Source: Metabacillus rhizolycopersici
Lineage (GTDB): Bacteria > Bacillota > Bacilli > Bacillales > Bacillaceae
Length of the DNA: 38,182 nt
Assembly (NCBI RefSeq): GCF_020075705.1
Contig: NZ_JAIQUM010000051.1
Span: 1 to 38,182, forward strand
Direction: 5' to 3'
A program made the translations under genes and the position numbers. This document shows positions 1 through 11,198 of the stretch, in pieces. The stretch's first letter is position 1; the number at the start of each line of letters is the position of its first letter. The notes under the pieces were generated by a model. That model was not told where the DNA came from. It was given only the letters and a program-made list of their open reading frames with translations, and made no database searches.

Positions 1-33
1 TCGTCCTGAGCCAGGATCAAACTCTCCAATAAA
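1..33 (-). rRNA. 16S rRNA, 5' end only
   Basis: Read on the minus strand, this starts TTTATTGGAGAG and continues into the conserved 5' end of bacterial 16S rRNA, including GAGTTTGATCCTGGCTCAG. The gene runs leftward off the window. The mature 5' end near position 33 is placed by likeness to Bacillus 16S and is approximate. It is co-directional with gyrA and dnaA, as in the rrnO operon next to the B. subtilis origin. Confidence 0.93.
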
Positions 34-120
34 GTGTTTGACTTGCTCATAAGTTTTGTACTATATAGTACGTTTATGTTAATCGAAATTAACGTTGGCA
101 CGCTTGGTTTTGTTTAGTTT

Positions 121-193
121 TCAAAGAACTTTTTGAGTCGCTTCATTAAAAGGCGACTTCACTATAATAACATCATTCATCGTATGGAGTCAA
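121..193 (-). promoter_or_regulatory. rRNA operon promoter and boxA-like leader element
   Basis: On the minus strand TTGACT (188-193) and TATTAT (164-169) are 18 nt apart, which fits a SigA promoter firing toward the 16S gene. The transcribed leader carries a hairpin with arms AGTCGC/GCGACT (136-158). It then carries AGTTCTTTGA (121-130), close to the boxA antitermination element of Bacillus rrn leaders. The 35-295 gap holds this leader and promoter. Nothing else in it is recognisable apart from an imperfect hairpin around 235-260. Confidence 0.65.
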
Positions 194-295
194 TACCTTT
201 TTCATAATTTCTAAAAAGTACCTGCGCCCCATCCGGCTGACTTATAGAAGTATATCAGCTTAATATGAACGAGTCAACATAATTTAAAATGTTTT

Positions 296-1387
296 TTAGA
301 TAATTTCCTCTATAAACAATTCCGCTTTATCCTTCAAAGCAATAATTTCTCCATTCGGTTCAATTTTCACCAAAGGCCTCGTTGGATACTGTTCATCCAC
401 AAAAACAATTTCCGCTACGAAACCACTAGAGAGCTTAACCTTCGTACCAACCGAAATATTTATGATTGCCTTTTTCAATTCATTGACTACACTTAGATCA
501 AATTTACCAAAATCGTCCTGAATAATTTGCTCCAATACTTTAAAGGGAGATTGTTTACTTCGGTAGGGCCTAACAGATATCATCGCTTGATATATATCGG
601 CTAAAGCTACAATTTTGCTATAAGGATGTAGTTGTTTCCCTTTTACACCAAGAGGATATCCACTTTGATCAATTCTTTCATGATGCTGCAACACTCCCAT
701 CTTTACACCTTCTTGTATTGACATAATGTTTTTTAATAAATTATAGCTATGGATTGGGTGCTTCTTAATATCATGGTACTCCTTTTCAGTTAGTGTTATC
801 TTTTTAGTTATAATATTAGTTGGCAATTTTGACATTCCACAATCACATAATAATCCAGTTAAGGCGATTTGGTTAATGTCCCCTTGTTTATACTGTAGTT
901 TTTTTCCTAAAAAGGCACTTAGTAGCGCTACTGAAATTGAGTGATGGTATATATAGTCTTCCTGTTTACAATAGTGATAAAGTTGAAAAATCTCCCTCTC
1001 ATGTTCTTCCAGTTCGCCGACTAAAGGAAGAATAATCTGTCTAATTTCAGCAATGTCTAATGAAGCCCCCGACTGCCAATTTATAAATAATCGTTTATAA
1101 CTCTGTACGGCATCCATATAAAGTTGATAGAATGATTTATTATGTATTATTTCAGAATTCCCTTCTATTCCATGTATATTTTCATCTAATTTATATTTAG
1201 GCTGAAAAACTCCACCATTATCAAGTAATTCTTCCACTTCAACCTCTTTAACTAAAAATGCTTGTAACGCTTCTTTAATATGTTGATCTACCTTTGTCTT
1301 TTTATAGGCTAACAGCTTATTTGAAACTGAAAAAATATTTTTTGCTAGAATGCACCCTGTTTGTAATTGATTAATATAGATTTTCAA
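296..1387 (-). CDS. HD-GYP domain protein with altered HD motif
   Basis: A predicted cytoplasmic protein of 363 aa. The N-terminal ~100 residues resemble the small domain that often precedes HD-GYP domains (LQTGCILAKN near residue 8). The HD-GYP domain spans about residues 125-300, with H148/H149, HHE at 235-237 and GYP at 243-245. HD-GYP enzymes usually hydrolyse cyclic di-GMP. Here the usual HD-x-GK reads C181-D182-C-G-M185, so the metal-binding His and the following Lys are both missing. Catalysis is therefore doubtful and a sensor role is possible. The start is TTG at 1387, preceded by AGGGGGG. A TATAAT lies only about 20 nt upstream of the start, so the leader may be very short. It sits between gyrA and the rRNA operon on the same strand. 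Confidence 0.85.
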   Translation of the reverse strand: MKIYINQLQTGCILAKNIFSVSNKLLAYKKTKVDQHIKEALQAFLVKEVEVEELLDNGGVFQPKYKLDENIHGIEGNSEIIHNKSFYQLYMDAVQSYKRLFINWQSGASLDIAEIRQIILPLVGELEEHEREIFQLYHYCKQEDYIYHHSISVALLSAFLGKKLQYKQGDINQIALTGLLCDCGMSKLPTNIITKKITLTEKEYHDIKKHPIHSYNLLKNIMSIQEGVKMGVLQHHERIDQSGYPLGVKGKQLHPYSKIVALADIYQAMISVRPYRSKQSPFKVLEQIIQDDFGKFDLSVVNELKKAIINISVGTKVKLSSGFVAEIVFVDEQYPTRPLVKIEPNGEIIALKDKAELFIEEII

Positions 1388-1507
1388 AGATATACCCCCC
1401 TAATAACCATTATAACTAAAAATAGGTAATATTACTTATATTTGTTATTGTTTTCAGGGGATTTCTTACTAAATAATGTAATTTTCTGTTTTATTGTTAA
1501 AAATGGA

Positions 1508-1544
1508 CAAAAAAAGGACTGTCACCATAAAGTGAATCAGTCCT
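1508..1544 (-). terminator. Rho-independent terminator of gyrA
   Basis: On the minus strand an imperfect stem (AGGACTG..TTCAC pairing with GGTGA..AGTCCT) with a TTTAT loop is followed by seven T. It lies just after the gyrA stop codon and separates gyrA from the HD-GYP gene. Confidence 0.85.
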
Positions 1545-1557
1545 CTTACTCTTATTC

Positions 1558-4059
1558 TTATTCTTCATCTCTTGGTTCAGCTGTTTCTTGTTCCTCGTGT
1601 GATTCAGTTACTTCATCATCCGAATCAGTTTCCTCTTTCTCGACAAGGGCAACAGTGGAAACAACTACATTTTCATCTAATTTTATTAATTTAACACCTT
1701 GAGTGTTTCTTCCCATCGTGGAAATTGTATCAACATCCATACGAATGATGACTCCACTCTCTGTTATCAGCATTAAATCCTCTTCCCCGTTAGCAGCTTT
1801 AACAGAAACGACTGGACCATTTTTATCCGTAATATTACACGTTTTTAAGCCTTTACCACCACGGCTTTGTATTCTATATTCTTCAGAAGGTGTTCGTTTT
1901 CCGTATCCATTGCTTGTAACAATTAATACATCAACATTTTCTTCTAAAATTTCCATCCCAACTACTTCATCGTCTTCATCAAGAGTAATCCCTTTAACAC
2001 CACTAGCTGTACGTCCCATAGAACGAACATCTGACTCAGGGAAGCGAATTAACATTCCCTTTTTCGTTCCGATAATAATATCCTTAGAACCATCAGTTAA
2101 TTTAACAGAGATCAGTTCATCCGCTTCTCGTAGACCTACAGCAATTAACCCGTTATTTCTAATATGTGCAAATTGAGATAACGGCGAACGCTTTGAGATT
2201 CCATCTTTTGTCGTAAAGAATAAGAACCAATCATCCACAAATTCAGAAACTGGAATAATTGCGTTTACCCATTCATCCTTTTCTACACTTAAAAGGTTTA
2301 TGATTGGAAGACCTTTAGCCGTTCTACTATACTCAGGAATCTCATAGCCCTTGGCCCGATAAACTTTCCCTTTGTTCGTAAAGAAAAGAATCGTATCATG
2401 TGTCGATGTTGTAAGAAGCTGTGCGACGAAATCATCTTCATTCGTTCCCATTCCTTGTATGCCCCTACCACCGCGTTTTTGAGTACGGTAGGTTGATACT
2501 GGAAGACGCTTAATATAGCCATTATGAGTTAACGTAATAACAATATTCTCTATTGGGATTAAATCCTCATCTTCAATGTTTTCAAGCCCGCCCGCTACAA
2601 TTTCTGTACGGCGTTCATCGTTAAATCTTTCCTTTAACTCTGTAAGTTCTTCACGGATAATCTCAAGGACCTTTTCCTCATCAGCCAAAATCGCTCTTAA
2701 TTCAGCAATTAAGTTTACAAGTGATTGATACTCTTCTTCAATTTTTTCCCGTTCTAAACCGGTTAATCTTTGAAGCCTCATATCTAGAATCGCCTGTGCC
2801 TGCTTTTCACTTAGTGAAAATTGCTCCATTAATCCATTTCGGGCAATCTCAGTCGTTTGTGAATTTCGAATAAGTGTAATAACTGCATCCAAATGATCAA
2901 GTGCAATTCGCAAACCTTCGAGGATATGCGCACGAGCTTCAGCCTTTCTTAATTCGAATGCTGTTCTCCGCTTAATAACAACCTTTTGATGTTCTAAATA
3001 ATAATAAAGCATCTGTTTAAGATTAAGAACCTTTGGATGGCCATCGACTAAAGAAAGCATATTGATACCAAAACTAGTTTGTAACGCTGTTTGTTTATAA
3101 AGATTGTTTAAAAGGACATTCGCATTTGCATCCTTCCGAACCTCAATCACAACCCGCATTCCGTTACGGTCTGATTCATCGCGTAAATCCGTTATTCCAT
3201 CAATCTTTTTATCACGAACAAGCTCTGCAATTTTTTCAACGAGCTTCGCCTTGTTTACCTGATAAGGTAGTTCATTAACAATAATTACTTCTTTACCTGA
3301 TGCCTTTTCTTCAATTTCAACTTTTGCCCGGACCGTTATTGAGCCACGACCTGTTTCGTAAGCCTTTCGTATCCCGCTTCTGCCAATAATCTGCCCAGCT
3401 GTTGGGAAATCAGGACCCGGAATGATCTCCATCAGTTCAGGAATTGTTATATCAGGATCCTTACTTAAGGCAAGAACTCCATCAATTACTTCACCTAGTT
3501 GATGCGGGGGAATATTGGTGGCCATACCAACTGCGATTCCAGTCGCACCATTAACTAATAGGTTTGGGAATCTAGCTGGAAGTACAATTGGCTCTCTTTC
3601 TGAACCGTCATAGTTATCTTGGTAATCAATTGTATCCTTGTTAATATCACGAATTAATTCCATTGAGATTTTCGACATGCGTGCCTCGGTATAACGCATC
3701 GCAGCTGCAGAATCTCCATCGACAGACCCAAAGTTACCATGCCCATCGACTAACATGTAACGGAAATTAAAATCTTGTGCCATACGTACCATTGTTTCAT
3801 ATACTGCTGAGTCACCATGTGGATGGTATTTACCAATTACTTCACCGACGATACGAGCCGACTTTTTAAATGGTTTATCTGAAGTCATCCCTAAATCATT
3901 CATTGCATACAAAATACGACGATGAACAGGTTTTAATCCGTCTCGAACATCTGGTAAAGCACGCGAAACGATAACACTCATTGCATATCCTAAAAAGGAT
4001 TCTCGCATTTCACTACTAATATTTCTCTCAATAACTTGTGAGCTTTGGTTTTCCGACAT
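1558..4059 (-). CDS. gyrA: DNA gyrase subunit A
   Basis: The A subunit of gyrase, the type II topoisomerase that introduces negative supercoils. It carries the breakage-reunion domain and the DNA-wrapping C-terminal domain. The product is 833 aa, normal for Bacillus. The active-site tyrosine is Y123 in RYTEARMSK. The quinolone-determining region reads [10 protein letters not shown] with S84 and E88, the residues usual in susceptible strains. A GyrA box (KRGGRGIQG) lies near residue 555, with a related repeat SRGGKGLK further on. The last ~25 residues form an acidic tail. The start is ATG at 4059, behind AAGGGAGG with ~10 nt spacing. An in-frame extension to 4089 lacks this site and family support. 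Confidence 0.98.
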   Translation of the reverse strand: MSENQSSQVIERNISSEMRESFLGYAMSVIVSRALPDVRDGLKPVHRRILYAMNDLGMTSDKPFKKSARIVGEVIGKYHPHGDSAVYETMVRMAQDFNFRYMLVDGHGNFGSVDGDSAAAMRYTEARMSKISMELIRDINKDTIDYQDNYDGSEREPIVLPARFPNLLVNGATGIAVGMATNIPPHQLGEVIDGVLALSKDPDITIPELMEIIPGPDFPTAGQIIGRSGIRKAYETGRGSITVRAKVEIEEKASGKEVIIVNELPYQVNKAKLVEKIAELVRDKKIDGITDLRDESDRNGMRVVIEVRKDANANVLLNNLYKQTALQTSFGINMLSLVDGHPKVLNLKQMLYYYLEHQKVVIKRRTAFELRKAEARAHILEGLRIALDHLDAVITLIRNSQTTEIARNGLMEQFSLSEKQAQAILDMRLQRLTGLEREKIEEEYQSLVNLIAELRAILADEEKVLEIIREELTELKERFNDERRTEIVAGGLENIEDEDLIPIENIVITLTHNGYIKRLPVSTYRTQKRGGRGIQGMGTNEDDFVAQLLTTSTHDTILFFTNKGKVYRAKGYEIPEYSRTAKGLPIINLLSVEKDEWVNAIIPVSEFVDDWFLFFTTKDGISKRSPLSQFAHIRNNGLIAVGLREADELISVKLTDGSKDIIIGTKKGMLIRFPESDVRSMGRTASGVKGITLDEDDEVVGMEILEENVDVLIVTSNGYGKRTPSEEYRIQSRGGKGLKTCNITDKNGPVVSVKAANGEEDLMLITESGVIIRMDVDTISTMGRNTQGVKLIKLDENVVVSTVALVEKEETDSDDEVTESHEEQETAEPRDEE

Positions 4060-4178
4060 ACTAAGATAACCTCCCTTAGTCCTTTTCACTTTTTAAATTG
4101 GGAGAGCCAAATAAATTTATAAAATAAAGTAATAATCTATACCCAATTGAAGATAATTCATCTAATAGTCTACTCTCC

Positions 4179-4187
4179 ATTATATCA
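4179..4187 (-). promoter_or_regulatory. Possible gyrA promoter (extended -10)
   Basis: The minus strand reads TGATATAAT, a perfect -10 with the TGn extension, about 120 nt upstream of the gyrA start. The -35 region is weak (GTGTAA at 17 nt). The 4060-4361 gap otherwise holds the gyrB terminator and AT-rich sequence in which I see nothing else. Confidence 0.45.
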
Positions 4188-4322
4188 ATGTTAGGGAAAG
4201 ATTACACATCAATTTCATAGTTTGTTCATAGAAAGTAGAAGTTTCTGAAATAATTCATGTTTCACACGATCTTTCTATACAATAATTATGTAAGTGTTTG
4301 AAAACAACTATGAGATTTATAT

Positions 4323-4353
4323 CAAAAAACACCTCACCATAAAAATGAGGTGC
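4323..4353 (-). terminator. Rho-independent terminator of gyrB
   Basis: The minus strand has a CACCTCA/TGAGGTG stem with a short A/T-rich loop, followed by six T, directly after the gyrB stop. It implies that gyrA is at least partly transcribed from its own promoter. Confidence 0.88.
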
Positions 4354-4361
4354 TTTCCAGG

Positions 4362-6296
<1,935 letters not shown>

Positions 6297-6335
6297 CTAC
6301 ACTTTTCTTAAATCTAGCTAGTAACAAAAACGCGG

Positions 6336-6424
6336 AGCGCCTTGTTCAGCCTCGGACAGAATAGAATGTGTGTTTTGCACACCTTCTATTCATGAGGGGC
6401 TAGACCATAGAGTGGCTAGGCGCT
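6336..6424. repeat. Nested inverted repeat between remB and gyrB
   Basis: Outer arms AGCGCC (6336-6341) and GGCGCT (6419-6424), plus AGCC/GGCT just inside them, enclose a strong hairpin. Its 14-nt arms (6359-6372 and 6378-6391) pair except at one position around a TTTTG loop. The start AGCGCCTTGTTC closely matches AGCGCCTTTGTTC in the repeat at 20036-20138, so this is probably the distal half of the same family. No T-run follows, so it is not an ordinary terminator. Confidence 0.7.
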
Positions 6425-6498
6425 TACGTTAGATGGCAATGCGCTTAGCCATAGTCATAGCTTTTTCTCATTTTCAAAACAAATAGACAATATTCTCG

Positions 6499-6747
6499 TT
6501 ATACATGTATATCAAAGGCAAACTGTGCTCGTTTCTTCAATGTGCTCGATGATAACGGGGAAAAATATATTTTATTCATCGTCACGATGACCGATTTTGC
6601 CTCACCATTTGTCAGCTGAACAATTTTACCTTCTTGCTTTTTTAGAAATTCAGCCACAATAGATGAATCCAGTGAAGACTGGCGGTCTAATATCATAACA
6701 ACTTCTTTAGAGGGGACAACAAAATTGTCTCCTAGATGAATATACAT
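6499..6747 (-). CDS. remB: Extracellular matrix regulator RemB
   Basis: A small protein of 82 aa (YaaB in B. subtilis), DUF370 family. RemB is known in B. subtilis as an activator of biofilm matrix genes alongside its paralogue RemA. The sequence starts MYIHLGDNFVVPSKE and has the conserved C-terminal block YFSPLSSSTLKKRAQFAFDI. The start is ATG 6747, six nt behind GAGGTG, and that site overlaps the recF stop codon. A GTG three codons upstream is in frame but sits inside the ribosome binding site. The close spacing to recF suggests co-transcription and translational coupling. Confidence 0.92.
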   Translation of the reverse strand: MYIHLGDNFVVPSKEVVMILDRQSSLDSSIVAEFLKKQEGKIVQLTNGEAKSVIVTMNKIYFSPLSSSTLKKRAQFAFDIHV

Positions 6748-6757
6748 TTCAATCACC

Positions 6758-7876
6758 TCATTTATCGTCTATGAGCTTTCCAGCCTGGACATGAAAGGTA
6801 GCTGCTTCCCTTAAGGTTTGATGGTCAATCCCTTCAACACTAGTTGTCGTCACAAATGTTTGTACTTTTCCTTGAATTGTATTCAATAAATGGGATTGCC
6901 TAAAATCATCAAGCTCTGATAATACATCATCAAGTAAAAGGATTGGATATTCTCCAATCTCATTATGGATTAAATCAATTTCAGCTAACTTTAACGATAG
7001 GGCCGTTGTTCTTTGTTGGCCTTGCGAGCCATATGTTTGCACATCATAATCATTCACAAAAAAGATTAGATCATCTCTATGAGGACCTGCTAATGTTGCT
7101 CCACGTTCAATTTCTTTCGTTCTTATTTCAGCAAACTTCTGCTCATATACATTTATCATTTTCGTCAAATCGTGTTCTTCTGATACGTCGACTGACGGTT
7201 TATATTTAATTATTAATGTTTCTAATCCTCTACTAATCCCAAAATGAATAGGCTGAGCCCATTTTTGGAGTTCAGATATAAACTGCAATCTCTTATGAAT
7301 AATTTTCGCAGCAGCCTCACTTAATTGGGCCGTCAGTACATCTAACATTGTTTGATCTGTTTGCTTTCTCATTTGTAGCATTTTCAAATAATGATTCCGT
7401 TGCTGCATGATCTTTTGGTAACGGCTCAAATCGTGAAGGTAAACGGCAGATACTTGGCCAATTTCCATATCAATAAATCTTCTTCTCACACCAGGGCTGC
7501 CCTTTACTAAATTCAAATCTTCCGGTGCAAACATAATCACATTCATAGCCCCTACATATTGGCTGAGTTTTTCTTGCTCTATATAATTTAACTTGGCCTT
7601 TTTACCTTTTTTGGAAATGATTAATTGAAGAGCCGTTAATCGATTATACTTTTCTATGCTACCTTCTATTCTAGCATATTCTTCGCCCCAACGAATCAAT
7701 TCTTTATCATTTGACGTCCGATGCGATTTAGCCATGGCAAGAACATAAATTGATTCCATCACATTTGTTTTCCCTTGTGCATTTTCACCAAGGATTACAT
7801 TGACTTTATTTTCAAATTGAATCGTTAAGTCTTCATAATTTCGGTAGTTTTTTAATTTCAGCTCTTTTATATACAA
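6758..7876 (-). CDS. recF: DNA replication and repair protein RecF
   Basis: An SMC-like ATPase that helps load RecA at single-strand gaps with RecO and RecR. At 372 aa it is full length. The Walker A GENAQGKT is at 30-37, the ABC-type signature YGSQGQQRT at 282-290, and the Walker B ILLLDD at 312-317 is followed by VLSELD. The start is TTG at 7876, encoding MYIKELKL as in other Bacillus RecF proteins. The ribosome binding site before it is weak (GTTGGTG). This suggests low expression or coupling to yaaA, whose stop is 16 nt upstream. No alternative ATG fits the family N-terminus. Confidence 0.97.
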   Translation of the reverse strand: MYIKELKLKNYRNYEDLTIQFENKVNVILGENAQGKTNVMESIYVLAMAKSHRTSNDKELIRWGEEYARIEGSIEKYNRLTALQLIISKKGKKAKLNYIEQEKLSQYVGAMNVIMFAPEDLNLVKGSPGVRRRFIDMEIGQVSAVYLHDLSRYQKIMQQRNHYLKMLQMRKQTDQTMLDVLTAQLSEAAAKIIHKRLQFISELQKWAQPIHFGISRGLETLIIKYKPSVDVSEEHDLTKMINVYEQKFAEIRTKEIERGATLAGPHRDDLIFFVNDYDVQTYGSQGQQRTTALSLKLAEIDLIHNEIGEYPILLLDDVLSELDDFRQSHLLNTIQGKVQTFVTTTSVEGIDHQTLREAATFHVQAGKLIDDK

Positions 7877-7892
7877 ATTTAGGACACCAACT

Positions 7893-8108
7893 TTAATTTT
7901 TCACGATATATGTGCCGAAATCAGGAATATAAACCATATCCCCATCTCTTAGTTTTTTACCACGGCGGTTCTCTGATTCATTATTAACAAAAATTTCATA
8001 TTCTCCTAAAAACCATTTCGCCATTCCACCAGTTTGTATCACTTCAGCTAATTTCAAAAATTGTCCTAGTGTAATATACTCCGTCTCAATCTTTACTGGT
8101 TTCGCCAT
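7893..8108 (-). CDS. yaaA: S4-domain RNA-binding protein YaaA (RlbA)
   Basis: A 71-aa protein consisting essentially of one S4-like RNA-binding domain, with [23 protein letters not shown] as its core. It is the gene always found between dnaN and recF in Bacillus. The B. subtilis protein has been linked to large ribosomal subunit assembly, which I take from the family. The start is ATG 8108 behind GGAAGGTGG. It is probably co-transcribed with recF, whose TTG start lies 16 nt after this stop. Confidence 0.92.
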   Translation of the reverse strand: MAKPVKIETEYITLGQFLKLAEVIQTGGMAKWFLGEYEIFVNNESENRRGKKLRDGDMVYIPDFGTYIVKN

Positions 8109-8280
8109 AGTGAACCACCTTCCTTCAGTAGTCTCTAACTTTATATAATACTAAACATTAGACTAAAAATACAATCACTACTAGTATAACAAACCTTGTC
8201 GTCCACCCCACATGGACAAAAAGAGCGTGCTGTGAATCCAGTAGTTCTAAATACCCGTACCTCCTGTTATTGGAAAACAG

Positions 8281-8310
8281 AAAAGAGACTGACAGATGCC
8301 AGTCCTCTTT
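8281..8310 (-). terminator. Terminator downstream of dnaN
   Basis: On the minus strand AAGAGGACTG pairs imperfectly with CAGTCTCTTTT around a GCATCTGT loop and ends in a T-run. It lies about 50 nt beyond the dnaN stop and ahead of yaaA. Confidence 0.75.
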
Positions 8311-8361
8311 ATTGCAGATTACCGTGCAAGGAAGCCTACCGGTAAATTGCACTTTATAAAA

Positions 8362-9498
8362 TTAATAGGTTCTTACAGGTAAGATTAGTTGGAGCATTGA
8401 ATCATCTTCAATTGTTCGAATGACAAACGGTCTCATCGCCCCTGTGAAATTCACATTAATTTCCGTTCCCTCTAGTGCTTTTAATGCATCCATCACATAT
8501 TTTGCACTAAACGAGATTTTCAATTCTTCACCTAGTAATTCAGCTGCTTGAATTTCCTCACTGACTTTACCAATTTCAGGAGAGTTAGAAGAAATTTCGA
8601 TATTCTTATCTGCCAATGTCGAGAGCTTTACAACATTGTTTCTAGCCTCTTTAGCCAATAATGATGCACGATCAATGGCTTGTAAAAATTCTCTTGAATT
8701 AATTGTCATGTTTGTCTTGCTGTCCGTAGGAATTAGGCGTGATGTATCTGGGTAATTGCCGTCCAATAATCTTGAGAAAAATAAGATATGTTTTGCTTTA
8801 AATAATACCTGATTTTCCGTTATGACAATTTCAACAAGATCACTCGTGTCATCTAAGATTTTGCTTAGTTCACTTAGACTTTTCCCTGGGATAACAGCAT
8901 TGTATGAGCTCTGACTTCCAGTATTAATCACTGCTTTTCTTAAAGCGAGGCGATGACTATCTGTGGCAATACATATAAGTTCGCCGTTTTCTAATCTCCA
9001 GTTAACTCCAGTTAAAATCGGCCTAGTTTCTGATGTTGATACAGCAAATACTGTTTGTCGAATCATTGCCTTTAATAAATCAGCAGGTATTTTAAATGCA
9101 TTTTCTTCCTCAATTTGTGGAAGGTGCGGATACTCTTCTGGATCTAAGCCATTTAGGTTAAATTCTGCTTTTCCTGAACGAATAACTGTTGAATGATTGT
9201 TCGCTACTTCCATTTCTACAATATCCATCGGTAGTTTCTTTACAATTTCACTAAAGAATCTAGCTTGTAAGACAATGCTTCCCTGTTGAAAAATTTCAAC
9301 AATCACATTTTCATTTTCCTCAGTAGGAATAAAGGATTCAATTGAGACATCAGAGTCACTTCCTGTTAAGGTTACTCCTTCTGAATGAGCTACAATTTTA
9401 ATCCCAGTCAAAATTGGAATTGTCGTTCTTGATGATACAGCCTTCATTACGTCTTGAACGCTTTGAACCAGATGGTCACGTTGAATAGTAAATTTCAC
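8362..9498 (-). CDS. dnaN: DNA polymerase III beta subunit (sliding clamp)
   Basis: The ring-shaped processivity clamp for replicative polymerases, 378 aa, the usual Bacillus length. Typical blocks are SSRTTIPILTGIKI near residue 25, SETRPILTGVNW near 165, ATDSHRLALRK near 190, and the C-terminal MRPFVIRT...LILPVRTY. The start is GTG 9498 (encoding MKFTIQ) with AAAGGAGG about 11 nt upstream. An in-frame extension to 9528 is not supported, since it runs through the ribosome binding site. dnaN lies directly downstream of dnaA, across the 9499-9702 gap that holds the unwinding part of the origin. Confidence 0.98.
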   Translation of the reverse strand: MKFTIQRDHLVQSVQDVMKAVSSRTTIPILTGIKIVAHSEGVTLTGSDSDVSIESFIPTEENENVIVEIFQQGSIVLQARFFSEIVKKLPMDIVEMEVANNHSTVIRSGKAEFNLNGLDPEEYPHLPQIEEENAFKIPADLLKAMIRQTVFAVSTSETRPILTGVNWRLENGELICIATDSHRLALRKAVINTGSQSSYNAVIPGKSLSELSKILDDTSDLVEIVITENQVLFKAKHILFFSRLLDGNYPDTSRLIPTDSKTNMTINSREFLQAIDRASLLAKEARNNVVKLSTLADKNIEISSNSPEIGKVSEEIQAAELLGEELKISFSAKYVMDALKALEGTEINVNFTGAMRPFVIRTIEDDSMLQLILPVRTY

Positions 9499-9529
9499 GT
9501 AAGTATTCCTCCTTTTTTTTCGAAGCATT

Positions 9530-9680
9530 TTTTCTAATTAGTTATATATATTATTTATAAAAAATATAGTAGTAGTACTAGTAGGGCCTGTGGAAATGTG
9601 GATAACCACCCAAACCGAAAGGAAACACAGCCTATCCACATGTGGACAGACTGTGTATATATCTGCATCAGTTATTCACA
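9530..9680. other. oriC unwinding region: AT tract, DnaA-trios, DnaA boxes
   Basis: From left to right on the plus strand: an A/T tract (about 9530-9566), six trinucleotides TAG TAG TAG TAC TAG TAG (9567-9584), a G/C-rich GGCCTG (9585-9590), a degenerate DnaA box TGTGGAAAT (9589-9597) and a perfect box TGTGGATAA (9597-9605). Further boxes are CTATCCACA (9632-9640), TGTGTATAT (9652-9660) and TTATTCACA (9672-9680). Read 3' to 5' away from the boxes, the trios are GAT repeats. This matches the published basal unwinding system layout: boxes, G/C block, DnaA-trios, melting site. Melting would begin in the A/T tract next to dnaN. Confidence 0.88.
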
Positions 9681-9702
9681 TTATTCAGGTCTATATATCT
9701 TT

Positions 9703-11055
9703 TCAGGAGCCTTTTAGAATTTCAGTTATTTCCTTGAGTTGTCTTTGAAGAAGTTCATCATTTTGAAGCAGTTTAGAGATCTTCTCATGGGCATGAATCA
9801 CGGTTGTATGGTCACGACCACCAAATTCTTCACCAATTTTAGGTAGAGAAGAATCAGTTAATTCTCTTGATAAATACATCGCAATTTGTCTTGGAAAGGC
9901 AACTGATTTTGTGCGTTTTTTTGCTTTAAAATCTTCTAGTTTAATCTGAAATTCCTGACCAACTACACGCTGAATCTCACTAATAGAGATAATCTTGGGT
10001 TTAGAGTTAGGAATAATATTTTTAAGTGCTTCAGCAGCCAAATCAGCATTCATATCATGGTTAATAAGGGATGAATAGGCTACAACTCGAATAAGTGCAC
10101 CTTCTAATTCACGGATATTTGTATCAATTTGGTTTGCAATATAAAGCATGACTTCATTCGGGATATCTAAACCTTCTGCTTTTGCCTTTTTTCGCAGGAT
10201 TGCAATTCTTGTTTCAAGGTCTGGAGGCGTAATATCAGTTATTAAGCCCCATTCAAATCTTGAACGTAGCCTATCCTCAAGTGTAGGAATTTCTTTTGGA
10301 GGACGGTCACTAGATATGACAATTTGTTTGCTTTCTTCGTGCAAGGTATTGAATGTATGGAAAAATTCCTCTTGAGTTTGTTCTTTTCCAGCTATGAATT
10401 GAATATCATCAATTAATAACACATCAACACTGCGGTATTTATTTCTAAAGTCAACAGCTTTGTTATCACGGATTGAATTGATAAATTCATTCGTGAACTT
10501 TTCCGATGATAAGTAAACAACCTTCGCGGAAGGGTTATGATCAAGGACATAATGGCCAATTGCATGCATTAAGTGCGTTTTACCTAATCCTACTCCCCCG
10601 TAAATAAACAATGGGTTGTAGGCCTTTGCTGGCGCTTCGGCTACAGCTAATGATGCAGCATGAGCAAAACGGTTACCTGATCCAATGACAAATGTATCAA
10701 ATGTGTATTTTGGATTAAGCATATTTTGGTGGAACTCCACCTGTTCATCGCTACTTTTATTTAATTGTTTATTTGATGAATTAGGTACAAATTCATCATC
10801 CATTTGGTTTTGGGGAATAGTAAACTTTATTGAAAACTCTTCACCAGTTAATTGGTAGATGGTATCTGCAATAAGATGTAAGTACCTAGATTCTAGCCAA
10901 TCTCTTGCAAACTCGTTTGGAGCAATGATGGTTAAGGTATCACCTTTAATGGAATGTGCCTTCGTTGACTTTAGCCACGTTTCAAAGCTAGGTTTACTAA
11001 TCTTTTTTTCAATTTCTGCTAATGCCTTACTCCAAAGTTCAGAAAGATTCTCCAT
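9703..11055 (-). CDS. dnaA: Chromosomal replication initiator protein DnaA
   Basis: The AAA+ initiator that binds DnaA boxes and melts the origin; 450 aa. Domain I is about residues 1-80, a short linker 85-110, and the AAA+ domain 115-335. That domain has Walker A GGVGLGKT at 153-160, Walker B LLIDD at 213-217 and RLRSRFEWG near 261-269. Domain IV ends the protein, with the DnaA signature [12 protein letters not shown] at 412-423. The start is ATG 11055 behind AAAGGAGGG. The linker is short, with an Asn/Ser-rich segment. The gene is flanked on both sides by DnaA boxes and is probably autoregulated through those overlapping its promoter. Confidence 0.99.
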   Translation of the reverse strand: MENLSELWSKALAEIEKKISKPSFETWLKSTKAHSIKGDTLTIIAPNEFARDWLESRYLHLIADTIYQLTGEEFSIKFTIPQNQMDDEFVPNSSNKQLNKSSDEQVEFHQNMLNPKYTFDTFVIGSGNRFAHAASLAVAEAPAKAYNPLFIYGGVGLGKTHLMHAIGHYVLDHNPSAKVVYLSSEKFTNEFINSIRDNKAVDFRNKYRSVDVLLIDDIQFIAGKEQTQEEFFHTFNTLHEESKQIVISSDRPPKEIPTLEDRLRSRFEWGLITDITPPDLETRIAILRKKAKAEGLDIPNEVMLYIANQIDTNIRELEGALIRVVAYSSLINHDMNADLAAEALKNIIPNSKPKIISISEIQRVVGQEFQIKLEDFKAKKRTKSVAFPRQIAMYLSRELTDSSLPKIGEEFGGRDHTTVIHAHEKISKLLQNDELLQRQLKEITEILKGS

Positions 11056-11168
11056 GTAGCGTATTGTCCCTCCTTTACTGATGTGTATTCATTATCCGTA
11101 CAACCTTTGTACAAGGTGTTAATATTAATGTATAAACATAAAGCCGTCTAAATTGTGCATAAATATAT

Positions 11169-11197
11169 AATATAGTATAAAAGCGTCTTTTCGACAA
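11169..11197 (-). promoter_or_regulatory. dnaA promoter
   Basis: The minus strand shows TTGTCG (11192-11197) and TATATT (11169-11174) separated by exactly 17 nt, predicting a start near 11162. A perfect DnaA box (11154-11162) covers that start point and another box lies just upstream (11209-11217), consistent with DnaA autorepression. Confidence 0.65.
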
Positions 11198-11198
11198 A
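11188..11198 (-). promoter_or_regulatory. Spo0A box over the dnaA -35
   Basis: The minus strand reads TTTTGTCGAAAAG across 11187-11199, a perfect match to the Spo0A box consensus (TTTGTCGAAAA). It contains the proposed dnaA -35. Spo0A binding at the B. subtilis origin is known to restrain replication during sporulation. Confidence 0.65.

Noticed and set aside
1442..1702. Plus-strand reading frame with a Ser/Tyr-rich product opposite the gyrA C-terminus
   Set aside because: It is antisense to the acidic tail codons of gyrA and its terminator. The Ser/Tyr runs mirror the GAA/GAT codons. It has no ribosome binding site.
4256..4272. parS-like TGTTTCAC in the gyrA-gyrB gap
   Set aside because: Only the TGTTTCAC half matches. 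The other half (ACGATC) does not continue the palindrome.
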